Assembly: GCF_001665605.1 (NCBI RefSeq)
Contig: NZ_LZSV01000002.1
Coordinates: 1-64,000, forward strand
Source of the DNA: Mycobacterium sp. 852014-50255_SCH5639931
GTDB taxonomy: Bacteria > Actinomycetota > Actinomycetes > Mycobacteriales > Mycobacteriaceae
Length of the DNA stretch: 64,000 nucleotides
Direction of reading: 5' to 3'
The notes below the pieces were generated by a model that made no database searches, was not told the DNA's origin, and saw only the letters and a list, made by a program, of their open reading frames with translations. Below, in pieces: positions 34,949-43,082 of this stretch; within the stretch, counting starts at the first letter, position 1, and each line of letters begins with the position of its first letter. The translations under genes and the position numbers were made by a program.

Positions 34949-35769
34949 GACGGCATCCCCTCCTCGCCGAGTGCGAGCTTCTGTCGATCTTTTTTGTCGG
35001 CCAACGGGGCTTCGGGCTGAAGCTCCATGTTCGCGATGAACCCACCGCGCGGTGTCTCGGCGACGAACGTGATGGCGCGCGCCAGGTCCGCCGCCCGCAG
35101 GAAGTAGTCATGGCGCGCCTGGCCCCACTTGGCCCAGTCCTCCAGTGCGGGGCCGATCTTCTCGGCCGGCAGGCTCCAGCCCATCGAGGTCTTCGTCGGG
35201 CCGGGGTGCACGATCGAGGCCCGCACGCCGGTGCCCTCGAGCTCCATCTGGAAGTTGGTGACCATCGCCACGAGAGCGGCCTTGGCCGCGCCGTAGGCGC
35301 CCATGTGCGGCCGCTGGCGCAGGGCCACGTCGGAGCCGACGAAGATCAAATCGCCACGCTGGCGCTCCAGCATTCCCGGCAACACCGCAGCGGCCAGCCG
35401 GTTGGCACCGACGAGGTGGATCTGCAGTTGCGACTCGAACTCGTCGGTGGTGATCTCGGCGAGTTTGCCGAAGTACGTGTCACCGGCGCCGGCCACCAGC
35501 ACCTCGATGTCGCCCAGTGCGTCGACCGACTGCGCGACAAAGGATTTCACCGAGTTCGGATCGGTGACGTCCAGGTGGAATCCGACCGCCTCGCCGCCTT
35601 CGGCGTTGATCTTGCCGACGATGTCGTTGAGCTTCTCGACGCGGCGCGCGCCCAGCGCGACCGGGAAGCCGTGCGCCGCGAGTTCGATGGCGGTGGCCTC
35701 TCCGATGCCGGACGAGGCGCCGGCCACGATGGCCGGCCGGCGTTCGGGCAGGGGGTCAAAGCGGGGCAT
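34945..35769 (-). CDS. Short-chain dehydrogenase/reductase (Rv0765c-like)
   Basis: A 274-residue SDR with VAGASSGIGEA near residue 16, the serine in FVGSDVA and the YxxxK pair in YGAAKAA. The C-terminal tail EAPLADKKDRQKLALGEEGMPS is longer than the usual SDR end. It overlaps cyp51 by 4 bases and its ATG is directly followed on the other side by the cyp123 stop, so all are coupled. It may oxidise a hydroxyl made by one of the two flanking P450s. This is inferred from the operon. Confidence 0.9.
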
Positions 35770-36996
35770 TCAGCGGACCTCCACGGTCATTGGTAGGTGA
35801 GCGAATCCGCGGACATTGCTGGAGTGGACGCGGACGGCGTTGGCCTCGTCCACCTCATATCCGCGGATTCGCTTGAACAACTCGGTGAGCGCGACCCGGG
35901 CTTCCATCCGCGCCAGATGCGCGCCCAGGCAGAAATGTGCGCCACTACCGAAACTCAATAATTTGGGCCCGATTTCGCGGCCGATCAGATAGTCGTCGGG
36001 ATCGTCGAAGACCCGCTCGTCGCGGTGGCCGGAACCGGGCAACAGCAGCAAGACGTCGCCCTCGGGAATGGTGGTGTCGTAGAGGGTGAGCTTCCCCGAC
36101 ACGGTGCGGGCCAGGATCTGGCTGGACGTGTCGTAGCGCAGGGTCTCCTCGACCCACAGCGGCACCAGCGACAAGTCGGCGTAGACCGGAGTCAGCTGAT
36201 CGGGGTTCTTGTGGCCCCAAAACGCGGCGTTGGCAAGGAGTTTGGTGGTCGTCTCGTTGCCGGCGATCACCATCAGGAACATGAAGCCGAGGACTTCCTC
36301 GTCCGTGAGCCGGTCGCCGTCGATCTCGGCTCCCAGCAGCGCCGAGGTCAGGTCATCCGTCAGCTTCTTGCGCCGTTCGGCGACCATCCCCTGGTAGTAG
36401 ACGATCAGGTTGATGGAGGCCTCGACGGCCTCCGGCGGCACGTCGGTGACGCCCTCCGCGCGGTGCATCACCCCATCGGCCCAGGCCCGGACCTGATCGC
36501 GATCCGGCTCGGGAACGCCCATCAACTCGGAGATGACGTCCATGGGCAGCTTGCCGGCGAACTCGTCGACATAATCGACGGTGCCGTCCGCTGAAGTACT
36601 AGCCTTTTCCAGCATCGTGTCGAGGTGCCGCGTGGCGATCTCGGTGACCCGGGGTTCGAGTTCGCGAATCCTCCTCGGTGTGAAGCCTTTTGACACCAGC
36701 GTCCGCAGACGCAGATGGGCGGGATCGTCCATCGCCAGAAACGACATCGTCTTGGACGCGTGCGGGCCACGCGATGCCGGATCCAGCGAGACGCCGTACT
36801 TGTTGGATAGCGTGGTGCTGTTGCGGAACCCCTGCAGCACATCTTGGTGCCGCGACAACGCCCAGAACTTCAGGTCCTCGTTGCGATACAGCGGGGCCTC
36901 ATCGCGGAGGCGCTTGTAGTACGGGTACGGGTCCTCGTGGAAGTCGTAGTCGTACGGATCGAGGACCAGCTCGTGGTCGCCAACATGGATGGTCAT
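35770..36996 (-). CDS. cyp123: Cytochrome P450 CYP123
   Basis: A 408-residue bacterial P450. The I-helix is VIAGNETTTKLL, ExxR is in VEETLRYDTSS, and the haem loop is FGSGAHFCLGAHLAR. Start ATG 36996 (MTIHVGDHEL) forms an ATGA overlap with the TetR gene upstream. Position (TetR-cyp123-SDR-cyp51-ferredoxin) matches Rv0766c. The substrate is unknown; a steroid or azole-sized ligand is plausible given the operon. Electron supply is likely from the nearby ferredoxin. Confidence 0.94.
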   Translation of the reverse strand: MTIHVGDHELVLDPYDYDFHEDPYPYYKRLRDEAPLYRNEDLKFWALSRHQDVLQGFRNSTTLSNKYGVSLDPASRGPHASKTMSFLAMDDPAHLRLRTLVSKGFTPRRIRELEPRVTEIATRHLDTMLEKASTSADGTVDYVDEFAGKLPMDVISELMGVPEPDRDQVRAWADGVMHRAEGVTDVPPEAVEASINLIVYYQGMVAERRKKLTDDLTSALLGAEIDGDRLTDEEVLGFMFLMVIAGNETTTKLLANAAFWGHKNPDQLTPVYADLSLVPLWVEETLRYDTSSQILARTVSGKLTLYDTTIPEGDVLLLLPGSGHRDERVFDDPDDYLIGREIGPKLLSFGSGAHFCLGAHLARMEARVALTELFKRIRGYEVDEANAVRVHSSNVRGFAHLPMTVEVR

Positions 36997-37631
36997 TCGG
37001 TGTTTATCTCCTGGCTCGTCTCTCCGGCGCCGGTGAGGATCAGCCTGACCACATAGGCCAGCCGGTCGGCGATCTCGCGATAGGTGAATTCGCCGCTGCC
37101 GGCCTGAACGAGCGCCCCGAAGAACGACATCTCCAGCGCGGACACGGCGGTGGGGTCGGCGTCGGGGCCAATCGCGGACGTGATGCGGCGGTGGATTTCC
37201 GCGCCGATCCGGTCGCGTGCGGCCCTCACCGCGGGCTCGGCGCCTCCGCTGAGCAAGGCCGTCGTGCACGCGGCGCTGACTTCTGGCTCATCGGCGACCA
37301 CCAGGGCCAGGTGGCGCAACACCTGTTCCACCCGGGTGGGCATCGGGTCGTTGACGTCGGTGAAGTAGGGGACCTGCCGCACCAGGTCCAGGTAGACCTC
37401 GGCGATCAGGTGGTTCTTCGACGAGAAGTAGGTGTACGCCGTGGCCGGGGCGACTTTGGCGCGGGCCGCCACCGCGCGCACCGTCAGGTCGGCGTACGAC
37501 TTTTCGCGCAACGTCTCGATGCCCGCCGCGAGCACCTTCCGGAAGGTCTCTTCCTGGCGGCGGTTTCGCGCGGGCCGGCCGGTCTGGTGCTCGGCCTGAG
37601 ACGTGATCGTCACCAGTGCATCGCTGGACAC
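36993..37631 (-). CDS. TetR-family regulator of the cyp123-cyp51 operon (Rv0767c-like)
   Basis: A 212-residue repressor beginning at GTG 37631; GTG 37613 is an alternative and no ribosome site is clear. The N-terminal helix-turn-helix is LTVRAVAARAKVAPATAYTYFSSKNHL (residues about 48-74). The C-terminal ligand/dimer domain shows no recognised ligand signature. It is the first gene of the leftward operon and faces aldA across 219 bases. Two copies of GGACA-N2-TGTCC in that gap, one over its own start, are good operator candidates. Self-repression and control of both directions are inferred. Confidence 0.9.
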   Translation of the reverse strand: MSSDALVTITSQAEHQTGRPARNRRQEETFRKVLAAGIETLREKSYADLTVRAVAARAKVAPATAYTYFSSKNHLIAEVYLDLVRQVPYFTDVNDPMPTRVEQVLRHLALVVADEPEVSAACTTALLSGGAEPAVRAARDRIGAEIHRRITSAIGPDADPTAVSALEMSFFGALVQAGSGEFTYREIADRLAYVVRLILTGAGETSQEINTE

Positions 37632-37637
37632 ATGTCC
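37626..37637. promoter_or_regulatory. Inverted repeat GGACA-CA-TGTCC over tetR start
   Basis: The sequence GGACACATGTCC has perfect 5-base arms, extended to TGGACA/TGTCCA by one more pair. It covers the first bases of the tetR coding region. The same arms recur at 37784-37795. This is a candidate operator for the adjacent TetR protein. Confidence 0.55.
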
Positions 37638-37783
37638 AAGCTATCGGACCGACTCAGCCGGAGGCAAGACCGATCGGCAAAGATGTGGGTTAATGTGCTG
37701 TTTTCGGTCGAATGGCCGTACCAGCCGAGATCGGCCCTTGCACCGCCAACAGCCGGACGGCTATGGTTCCATCGGATAATATC

Positions 37784-37795
37784 GGACAACTGTCC
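37784..37795. promoter_or_regulatory. Inverted repeat GGACA-AC-TGTCC upstream of aldA
   Basis: GGACAACTGTCC repeats the arms of the site at 37626-37637. It lies 55 bases before the aldA ATG, a usual operator position. Just before it, CATCGGATAATATCGGA contains a short direct repeat of ATCGGA that may be part of the same control region. Confidence 0.55.
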
Positions 37796-37850
37796 ACTGA
37801 ACTCCATTGAAATTCGCGTGCTCGATTGGTCGCAGAGACGGGAGCTGGAG

Positions 37851-39320
37851 ATGGCCTTGTTGGCCGACGGCGTGAGCGCACTTTTCATCGACGGGAAGAT
37901 GTCGCCCGGCAGCGCCGGCACGTTCCCGACGATCAACCCGGCGACCGAGGAAGTATTGGGAGCCGCGGCCGATGGCGGCGCCGACGACATGGGCCGCGCA
38001 ATCGACGCCGCGCGGCGCGCCTTCGACGACACCGACTGGTCGCGCGACACCGAGCTGCGGGTGCGGTGCGTGCGCCAACTGCGCGGGGCGATGCAGCAGC
38101 ACCTCGAAGAACTGCGGGACCTGACCATCGCCGAGGTCGGCGCGCCGCGGATGCTCACCAGCATCGCCCAGCTCGAAGTCCCGGTCAACGACCTGGCGTT
38201 CGCGGCGGATACCGCCGAATCCTACGTTTACAACCAGGATCTCGGCGAGGCGTCGCCGATGGGTATCCGTACCCGGCGCACCATCGCGCGTGAGGCCGTC
38301 GGCGTCGTAGGGGCGATCACGCCGTGGAACTTTCCCCACCAGATCAACCTCGCCAAGATCGGACCCGCGCTGGCCGCCGGAAACACCGTGGTCCTCAAAC
38401 CCGCCCCCGACACCCCCTGGTGCGCCGCCGTGCTGGGCGAACTCATCGCCGAGCACACCGAGTTCCCGCCCGGTGTCATCAACATCGTCACCTCCAGCGA
38501 CCACGGAGTGGGTGCGCTGTTGGCCAAAGACCCTCGGGTGGACATGGTTTCGTTCACCGGGTCGACGGCCACCGGTCGCAGCGTGATGGCCGACGGCGCC
38601 GCGACCATCAAGAAGGTCTTCCTCGAGCTCGGCGGCAAGTCGGCGTTCATCGTCCTCGACGACGCCGACCTGAGCGGTGCCGTGGGCGTGGCAGGGTTCT
38701 CGGTCTGCATGCACGCCGGCCAGGGATGCGCGATCACCACCCGATTGGTGGTGCCCCGCGCGAAGTATGACGAAGCCGTCGCCATCGCGGCTGCGACGAT
38801 GGGCGGCATCAAGGCCGGCGACCCCACTGAGCCCGGAACCATCTGCGGGCCAGTGATTTCGGCGCGTCAGCGGGACCGGATCCAGGGCTACCTCGACTCG
38901 GCGATCGCCGAGGGCGGCACATTCGCCTGCGGGGGTGGCCGGCCGGCCGGCCGTGACGTCGGTTTCTTCATCGAGCCCACCGTCATCGCGGGGCTGGGCA
39001 ACGACGCCCGCTGCGCGCGCGAGGAGATCTTCGGCCCGGTCCTGACGGTGATTCCGCACGACGGCGACGACGACGCGGTGCGCATTGCCAACGATTCGCC
39101 ATACGGCTTGTCGGGCACCGTATTCGGAGCTGACCCGGATCGGGCGGCGAGGGTTGCCGCGCGGGTTCGCGCGGGAACCATCAATGTCAATGGCGGCGTG
39201 TGGTATTCGGCCGACGCCCCATTCGGCGGTTACAAGCAGTCCGGCAACGGCCGAGAGATGGGCCTGGCCGGTTTCGAGGAATACCTGGAGATCAAGACCA
39301 TCGCGACAGCGGTTAACTAG
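37851..39320 (+). CDS. aldA: NAD-dependent aldehyde dehydrogenase AldA
   Basis: A 489-residue aldehyde dehydrogenase starting at ATG 37851 with GGGAGCTGGAG upstream; the frame is open much further 5' but without family content. The catalytic Cys is in HAGQGCAITTR and the general base Glu in FLELGGKSAF. The cofactor motif is FTGSTATGR and the end is GGYKQSGNGREMG. It opens a rightward set (SDR, hydroxyacid dehydrogenase, decarboxylase-like) divergent from the P450 operon. It probably oxidises an aldehyde formed by that pathway. Confidence 0.95.
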   Translation: MALLADGVSALFIDGKMSPGSAGTFPTINPATEEVLGAAADGGADDMGRAIDAARRAFDDTDWSRDTELRVRCVRQLRGAMQQHLEELRDLTIAEVGAPRMLTSIAQLEVPVNDLAFAADTAESYVYNQDLGEASPMGIRTRRTIAREAVGVVGAITPWNFPHQINLAKIGPALAAGNTVVLKPAPDTPWCAAVLGELIAEHTEFPPGVINIVTSSDHGVGALLAKDPRVDMVSFTGSTATGRSVMADGAATIKKVFLELGGKSAFIVLDDADLSGAVGVAGFSVCMHAGQGCAITTRLVVPRAKYDEAVAIAAATMGGIKAGDPTEPGTICGPVISARQRDRIQGYLDSAIAEGGTFACGGGRPAGRDVGFFIEPTVIAGLGNDARCAREEIFGPVLTVIPHDGDDDAVRIANDSPYGLSGTVFGADPDRAARVAARVRAGTINVNGGVWYSADAPFGGYKQSGNGREMGLAGFEEYLEIKTIATAVN

Positions 39321-39334
39321 AGGAGCTCGAGAGC

Positions 39335-40084
39335 ATGCGGTTTGAGAACAAGGTCGCCATCGTCACCGGGTCGGGCGGCGGCATCGGGCAGGCGTACGCC
39401 GAAGCGCTGGCACGTGAAGGCGCCGCGGTTGTCGTGGCCGACATCAAATCCGAGGCGGCCGAGGCGGTGGCCAAGCAGATCGTCGCCGACGGCGGCACGG
39501 CCCTGGCGGTGCCGGTCGATGTGTCCGACCCGGCATCGGCGAAGGCGATGGCCGACCGCGCGCTGGCCGAGTTCGGCGGCATCGATTATCTGGTCAATAA
39601 CGCCGCGATCTTCGGGGGCATGAAGCTGGACTTCCTGCTCACCATCGACCCCGAGTACTACAAGAAGTTCATGAGCGTCAACCTCGACGGCGCCTTGTGG
39701 TGCACCCGCGCCGTCTACAAGAAGATGGCCAAGCGCGGCGGCGGGGCGATCGTCAACCAGTCGTCCACGGCGGCGTGGCTGTACTCGAACTACTACGGCC
39801 TGGCCAAGGTCGGGGTGAACGGCCTGACCCAACAGTTGTCCCGCGAGTTGGGCGGCCAGAACATCCGGATCAACGCGATCGCGCCCGGGCCCATCGACAC
39901 CGAGGCCAATCGGACCACCACGCCGCAGGAGATGGTCGCCGACATCGTCAAGGGTCTTCCCTTGTCGCGCATGGGGACTCCCGAGGATCTGGTCGGGATG
40001 TGCCTTTTCTTGCTCTCGGATGAGGCGTCGTGGATCACGGGGCAGATCTTCAACGTTGACGGCGGGCAGATAATCCGATCATGA
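39335..40084 (+). CDS. Short-chain dehydrogenase/reductase (Rv0769-like)
   Basis: A 249-residue SDR 14 bases after aldA. Motifs are TGSGGGIGQ, NNAAIFGG, the serine in NQSSTAAW and YGLAKVG. The C-terminus ITGQIFNVDGGQII is standard. It matches the recalled Rv0769 in length and place. With aldA it probably acts on the same oxidised lipid or steroid-derived intermediate. The substrate is unknown. Confidence 0.92.
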   Translation: MRFENKVAIVTGSGGGIGQAYAEALAREGAAVVVADIKSEAAEAVAKQIVADGGTALAVPVDVSDPASAKAMADRALAEFGGIDYLVNNAAIFGGMKLDFLLTIDPEYYKKFMSVNLDGALWCTRAVYKKMAKRGGGAIVNQSSTAAWLYSNYYGLAKVGVNGLTQQLSRELGGQNIRINAIAPGPIDTEANRTTTPQEMVADIVKGLPLSRMGTPEDLVGMCLFLLSDEASWITGQIFNVDGGQIIRS

Positions 40085-40104
40085 CTCGTGCCGGCGACGA
40101 TGCA

Positions 40105-40131
40105 GTGGGGGCACCTCCCGCTTGTGGGGGA
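40105..40131. repeat. 27-bp intergenic repeat, copy 1
   Basis: A 27-base element starting GTGGGGGCACC, containing CTCCCGCTTG and ending GTGGGGGA. A near-identical copy, differing at two positions, lies 9 bases further on (40141-40167). Each can fold because CCCGC pairs with GYGGG around TT. From memory, similar G-rich/C-rich elements recur between mycobacterial genes. Confidence 0.7.
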
Positions 40132-40140
40132 CGTAGCGAT

Positions 40141-40167
40141 GTGGGGGCATCTCCCGCTTGCGGGGGA
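40141..40167. repeat. 27-bp intergenic repeat, copy 2
   Basis: The second copy begins GTGGGGGCATC and contains CTCCCGCTTGCGGGGGA. The hairpin CTCCCGC-TT-GCGGG is slightly better than in copy 1. It ends 14 bases before the next start codon, so it could affect its translation. Confidence 0.7.
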
Positions 40168-40181
40168 GAGGAGCGGCGCAT

Positions 40182-41039
40182 ATGAGTGAGCACGTGAGGC
40201 TTGGCTACATCGGGCTGGGCAACATGGGTGCGCCGATGGCCACGAAGATGACCGAATGGCCCGGCGGGGTGACGGTTTACGACATCCGGACCGAGGCGAT
40301 GACGCCGCTTGTCGAAAAGGGCGCCCGCCTGGCCGACAGCGTCGCCGACGTCGCCGCCGCCGACATCATCCATGTCACCGTCCTCGACGATGCGCAGGTG
40401 CGCGAGGTCGTCGGCGAGCTGGCCGCCCACGCCAAGCCCGGAACGGTCATCGCGATCCACTCGACCATCAGCGACACCACGGCTGCGGAACTGGCCAGTG
40501 ACCTCAAGCCGCAGGGCATCCACATCGTCGACGCACCGGTCAGCGGTGGCGCCGCGGCCGCCGCGAAGGGCGAGCTTGCCACCATGGTGGGGGCCGATCG
40601 GGAGGTGTACGAGCGGATCAAGCCGGCGTTCAAACACTGGGCGGCGGTGGTCATCCACGCCGGTGAGCCCGGCGCCGGGACTCGAATGAAGCTGGCCCGC
40701 AACATGTTGACGTTCACTTCGTATGTCGCGGCGTGCGAAGCCATGAAACTGGCGGAGGCGGCGGGCCTGGATCTGCAGGCGCTGGGTCGGGTGGTGCGTC
40801 ATACCGATGCCCTTACCGGCGGGCCCGGGGCGATAATGGTCCGCGATGACATGAAAGACCTTGAGCCGGAACATTTCCTGTACCAGCCGTTCATGCACAC
40901 CCGGGGGCTGGGGGAGAAAGACCTGAGCCTGGCGCTGGCCCTGGGCGAGGCGGTGTCGGTGGATCTGCCGCTGGCCCGATTGGCCTACCAGGGGCTGGCG
41001 GCCGGCCTCGGGGTGCCACACACAGAGAAAGAGGCGTGA
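40182..41039 (+). CDS. Beta-hydroxyacid dehydrogenase / 3-hydroxyisobutyrate dehydrogenase family (Rv0770-like)
   Basis: A 285-residue protein starting at ATG 40182; an in-frame extension from 40158 lies inside the upstream repeat. The Rossmann motif is GYIGLGNMGAPMA, followed by STISDTTAAEL, DAPVSGGAAAA and the catalytic Lys in MKLARNMLTF. It resembles tartronate-semialdehyde and 3-hydroxyisobutyrate dehydrogenases. It is separated from the preceding SDR by two intergenic repeats but overlaps the next gene as TGATG. The substrate is not known. Confidence 0.9.
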   Translation: MSEHVRLGYIGLGNMGAPMATKMTEWPGGVTVYDIRTEAMTPLVEKGARLADSVADVAAADIIHVTVLDDAQVREVVGELAAHAKPGTVIAIHSTISDTTAAELASDLKPQGIHIVDAPVSGGAAAAAKGELATMVGADREVYERIKPAFKHWAAVVIHAGEPGAGTRMKLARNMLTFTSYVAACEAMKLAEAAGLDLQALGRVVRHTDALTGGPGAIMVRDDMKDLEPEHFLYQPFMHTRGLGEKDLSLALALGEAVSVDLPLARLAYQGLAAGLGVPHTEKEA

Positions 41040-41473
41040 TGGACGAACTTCGCCGCAAGGGCCTCGAAAAGATGAACGAGGTCTACGGCTGGGAGATGCC
41101 CAACATCGAGGGCGACGCGTACTTCGACCTGACCGTGGACCACTTGTTCGGCAGCATCTGGACGCGACCCGGATTGTCGATGCGCGACAAGCGCATCATG
41201 ACGTTGACGGCGGTGACCGCGATCGGCAACCGCGACCTGGCCGAGATTCAGATCAACGCCGCGTTGCTCAACGGGGAGCTCACCGAGACGGAGCTCAAGG
41301 AGATGGCCGTCTTCCTCACCCACTATCTCGGTTTCCCGCTCGGTTCCGCGCTCAACGGCGCCGTCGACGCCGTCGTCGCGAAGCGGAAGAAGGCCGCGGC
41401 GAAGGGTGCCGGAGAGGACAAGAAGGCCAACGTGGACGCCGCCCTGAAGATGCACTCCGGGGACAAGGACTGA
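41039..41473 (+). CDS. Carboxymuconolactone decarboxylase-like protein (Rv0771-like)
   Basis: A 144-residue protein starting at the ATG overlapping the upstream TGA. The CMD/AhpD-fold helices are visible (GSIWTRPGLSMRDKRIMTLTAV, EIQINAALLNGELTETELKEM, FPLGSALNGAVDAV). No CXXC is present, so it is not an AhpD-type peroxidase. The C-terminal 25 residues are Lys/Ala-rich. It is the last gene of the aldA set. A decarboxylase or isomerase-like step is possible but unproven. Confidence 0.85.
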   Translation: MDELRRKGLEKMNEVYGWEMPNIEGDAYFDLTVDHLFGSIWTRPGLSMRDKRIMTLTAVTAIGNRDLAEIQINAALLNGELTETELKEMAVFLTHYLGFPLGSALNGAVDAVVAKRKKAAAKGAGEDKKANVDAALKMHSGDKD

Positions 41474-41482
41474 CCCGACACG

Positions 41483-42568
41483 TCAGTAAGGCCGGCCACC
41501 TTCGGGCATCACGTACTCGGAGATCGGCGCGGAGCCGCCGTTGACCGACGTTCCACCGTTGATGATGCCCGGCGCCATTTCCAGCATGTTGTGTGGGAAA
41601 CCGAATTTCGGCTTGGTCAGCGAGTCGAGCCGGCCCAGTTCGTCGGCGCTGAGCCGCACATCGACGGCGCGGACGTTGTCCTCGAGCTGCGAGAGCCTGC
41701 GCGCGCCGATGATGACCGAGGAGACGGCGGGCTGCGCGAGCACCCAGGCGAGTGCGACGCTGGCGACGTTCGTCTCGTGCGCCTTGGCGATGCCTTCGAG
41801 TTCGTCGATCAGCGCGTAGGTTTTGTCGTTGAGGAATGCGTCGACCATCGCGCCGCGATCGGCGTCGTGCTGACCGGCATTGGCTCGGGTGTACTTGCCG
41901 CTGAGCACGCCGCTCTTCAGCGGCGACCATGGTGTGAGGCCGAGGCCGAACTCCGCTGCCATCGGGGCGAGTTCCTGTTCTATGGAGCGTTCCAAGAGCG
42001 AGTACTCGGCCTGCAGGCCGACGAAGCTCGACCAGCCACGGAACCGGGCGATGAGGTTAGCCTCGGCGATCTTCCACGCCGGGGTGTCCGAAACGCCGAT
42101 GTAGCGCACCTTTCCGGCGCGGACGAGGTCGTCGAGCGCCGCCATCGTCTCGTCGATCGGAGTGTTGGCGTCCCAGATGTGCAGCCAGTACAGGTCGATG
42201 TAGTCGGTCTGCAGACGCCGCAGGGAGTTGTCGCAAGCGTTGATCAGGGATTTACGGCCCGAACCCCCGCCGTTGGGATCGCCGGGATACAGGTTGCCGC
42301 TGAACTTGGTGGCGATCACCAATCGATCCCGGCGGGCGGCGTTGCGCCCGACGTGGTCGCCGATGATCTTCTCGGAATGGCTTCGGGTGTAGAAGTTGGC
42401 GGTGTCGATGAAGTTGCCGCCGAGTTCGGTGTACCGATCGATGATCTGTTGGGACTCTTCGACACTGGTGCCCCAGCCGAGGTCCTCGCCGAACGTCATG
42501 GCGCCCAGGCACAAGGGGCTGACGCGCAATCCGGAGCGTCCGAGTGTCACGTACTGATCCAGGGGCAT
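41483..42568 (-). CDS. Aldo/keto reductase
   Basis: A 361-residue NADPH-dependent aldo/keto reductase. The catalytic set is visible: Asp in FIDTANFY and its Tyr, Lys in VIATKFSG and His in YWLHIWD. The cofactor end is SVIIGARRLSQLEDN. Start ATG 42568 with AAGGCGGCC upstream. It is divergent from a MarR-type regulator at 42627, the common layout for a regulator controlling its neighbour. I recall no such pair between Rv0771 and purD in M. tuberculosis. Confidence 0.9.
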   Translation of the reverse strand: MPLDQYVTLGRSGLRVSPLCLGAMTFGEDLGWGTSVEESQQIIDRYTELGGNFIDTANFYTRSHSEKIIGDHVGRNAARRDRLVIATKFSGNLYPGDPNGGGSGRKSLINACDNSLRRLQTDYIDLYWLHIWDANTPIDETMAALDDLVRAGKVRYIGVSDTPAWKIAEANLIARFRGWSSFVGLQAEYSLLERSIEQELAPMAAEFGLGLTPWSPLKSGVLSGKYTRANAGQHDADRGAMVDAFLNDKTYALIDELEGIAKAHETNVASVALAWVLAQPAVSSVIIGARRLSQLEDNVRAVDVRLSADELGRLDSLTKPKFGFPHNMLEMAPGIINGGTSVNGGSAPISEYVMPEGGRPY

Positions 42569-42617
42569 AGTGGCCGCCTTCTGGTAAATTGTTCGGTTAT
42601 GGGTTTGTTCCATCCTA

Positions 42618-42625
42618 AACTAGTT
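42618..42625. promoter_or_regulatory. Palindrome AACTAGTT before marR start
   Basis: A perfect 8-base palindrome lies one base before the ATG of the MarR-family gene, in the 58-base gap shared with the aldo/keto reductase. TTGTTC also occurs twice in this gap. Together they are candidate binding sites for the MarR-type protein. Confidence 0.35.
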
Positions 42626-42626
42626 C

Positions 42627-43058
42627 ATGTCTGAACGATCAGGCAAGTCGAAGCCTGCGATCGACGCGGCCAAGATCTGGTCGTTGAACTACCGCGTGCT
42701 GCTGTCGGTGATCTCGTGCTCCGAGCCCGACATCTGCGCGCTGGGGCTCGAATCCAAGGAGCTGTTCCTGCTCGCCGAGATCGACGAGCATCCCTACCCC
42801 GCCCAACTGGCGGCGACGTTGAGCATGCCCAAAGCGACGGTCACCGTCTACCTCAAACGACTGGAGGCCGCGGGATTCGTGCGTCGTGAGATCGACGCCT
42901 CCGATCTGCGGCGCCATCGACTACTGCTCACTCCGGCCGGACGGAAGGCCGCCACTGACGGGTTGGCACTGCTGTCCGACGAGTTCGACAAGCGTCTCGG
43001 ACGCCTCACTGCCGCGCAGCAAAAAGAGCTGAAAGACCTGCTGGAGCGAATCGTCTGA
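42627..43058 (+). CDS. MarR-family transcriptional regulator
   Basis: A 143-residue winged-helix regulator. The recognition region is QLAATLSMPKATVTVYLKRLEAAGFVRRE (about residues 53-81) and the wing is DASDLRRHRLLLTPAG. It is divergent from an aldo/keto reductase, which it probably controls. The ligand is unknown. It is followed 24 bases later by purD but is unlikely to share its function. Confidence 0.88.
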   Translation: MSERSGKSKPAIDAAKIWSLNYRVLLSVISCSEPDICALGLESKELFLLAEIDEHPYPAQLAATLSMPKATVTVYLKRLEAAGFVRREIDASDLRRHRLLLTPAGRKAATDGLALLSDEFDKRLGRLTAAQQKELKDLLERIV

Positions 43059-43082
43059 ACGCCTGAGCTAGTCTGACGTGTC

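Noticed and set aside
36690..37850. A 5' extension of aldA through the cyp123 and tetR region
   Set aside because: The extension is antisense to two conserved genes and has no aldehyde-dehydrogenase similarity. A good ribosome site precedes ATG 37851.
42615..42628. KstR-type operator at AACTAGTT
   Set aside because: The core AAC-NN-GTT fits, but the outer T and A of the TnnAACnnGTTnnA pattern are C and T here, and the neighbouring regulator is MarR-type.
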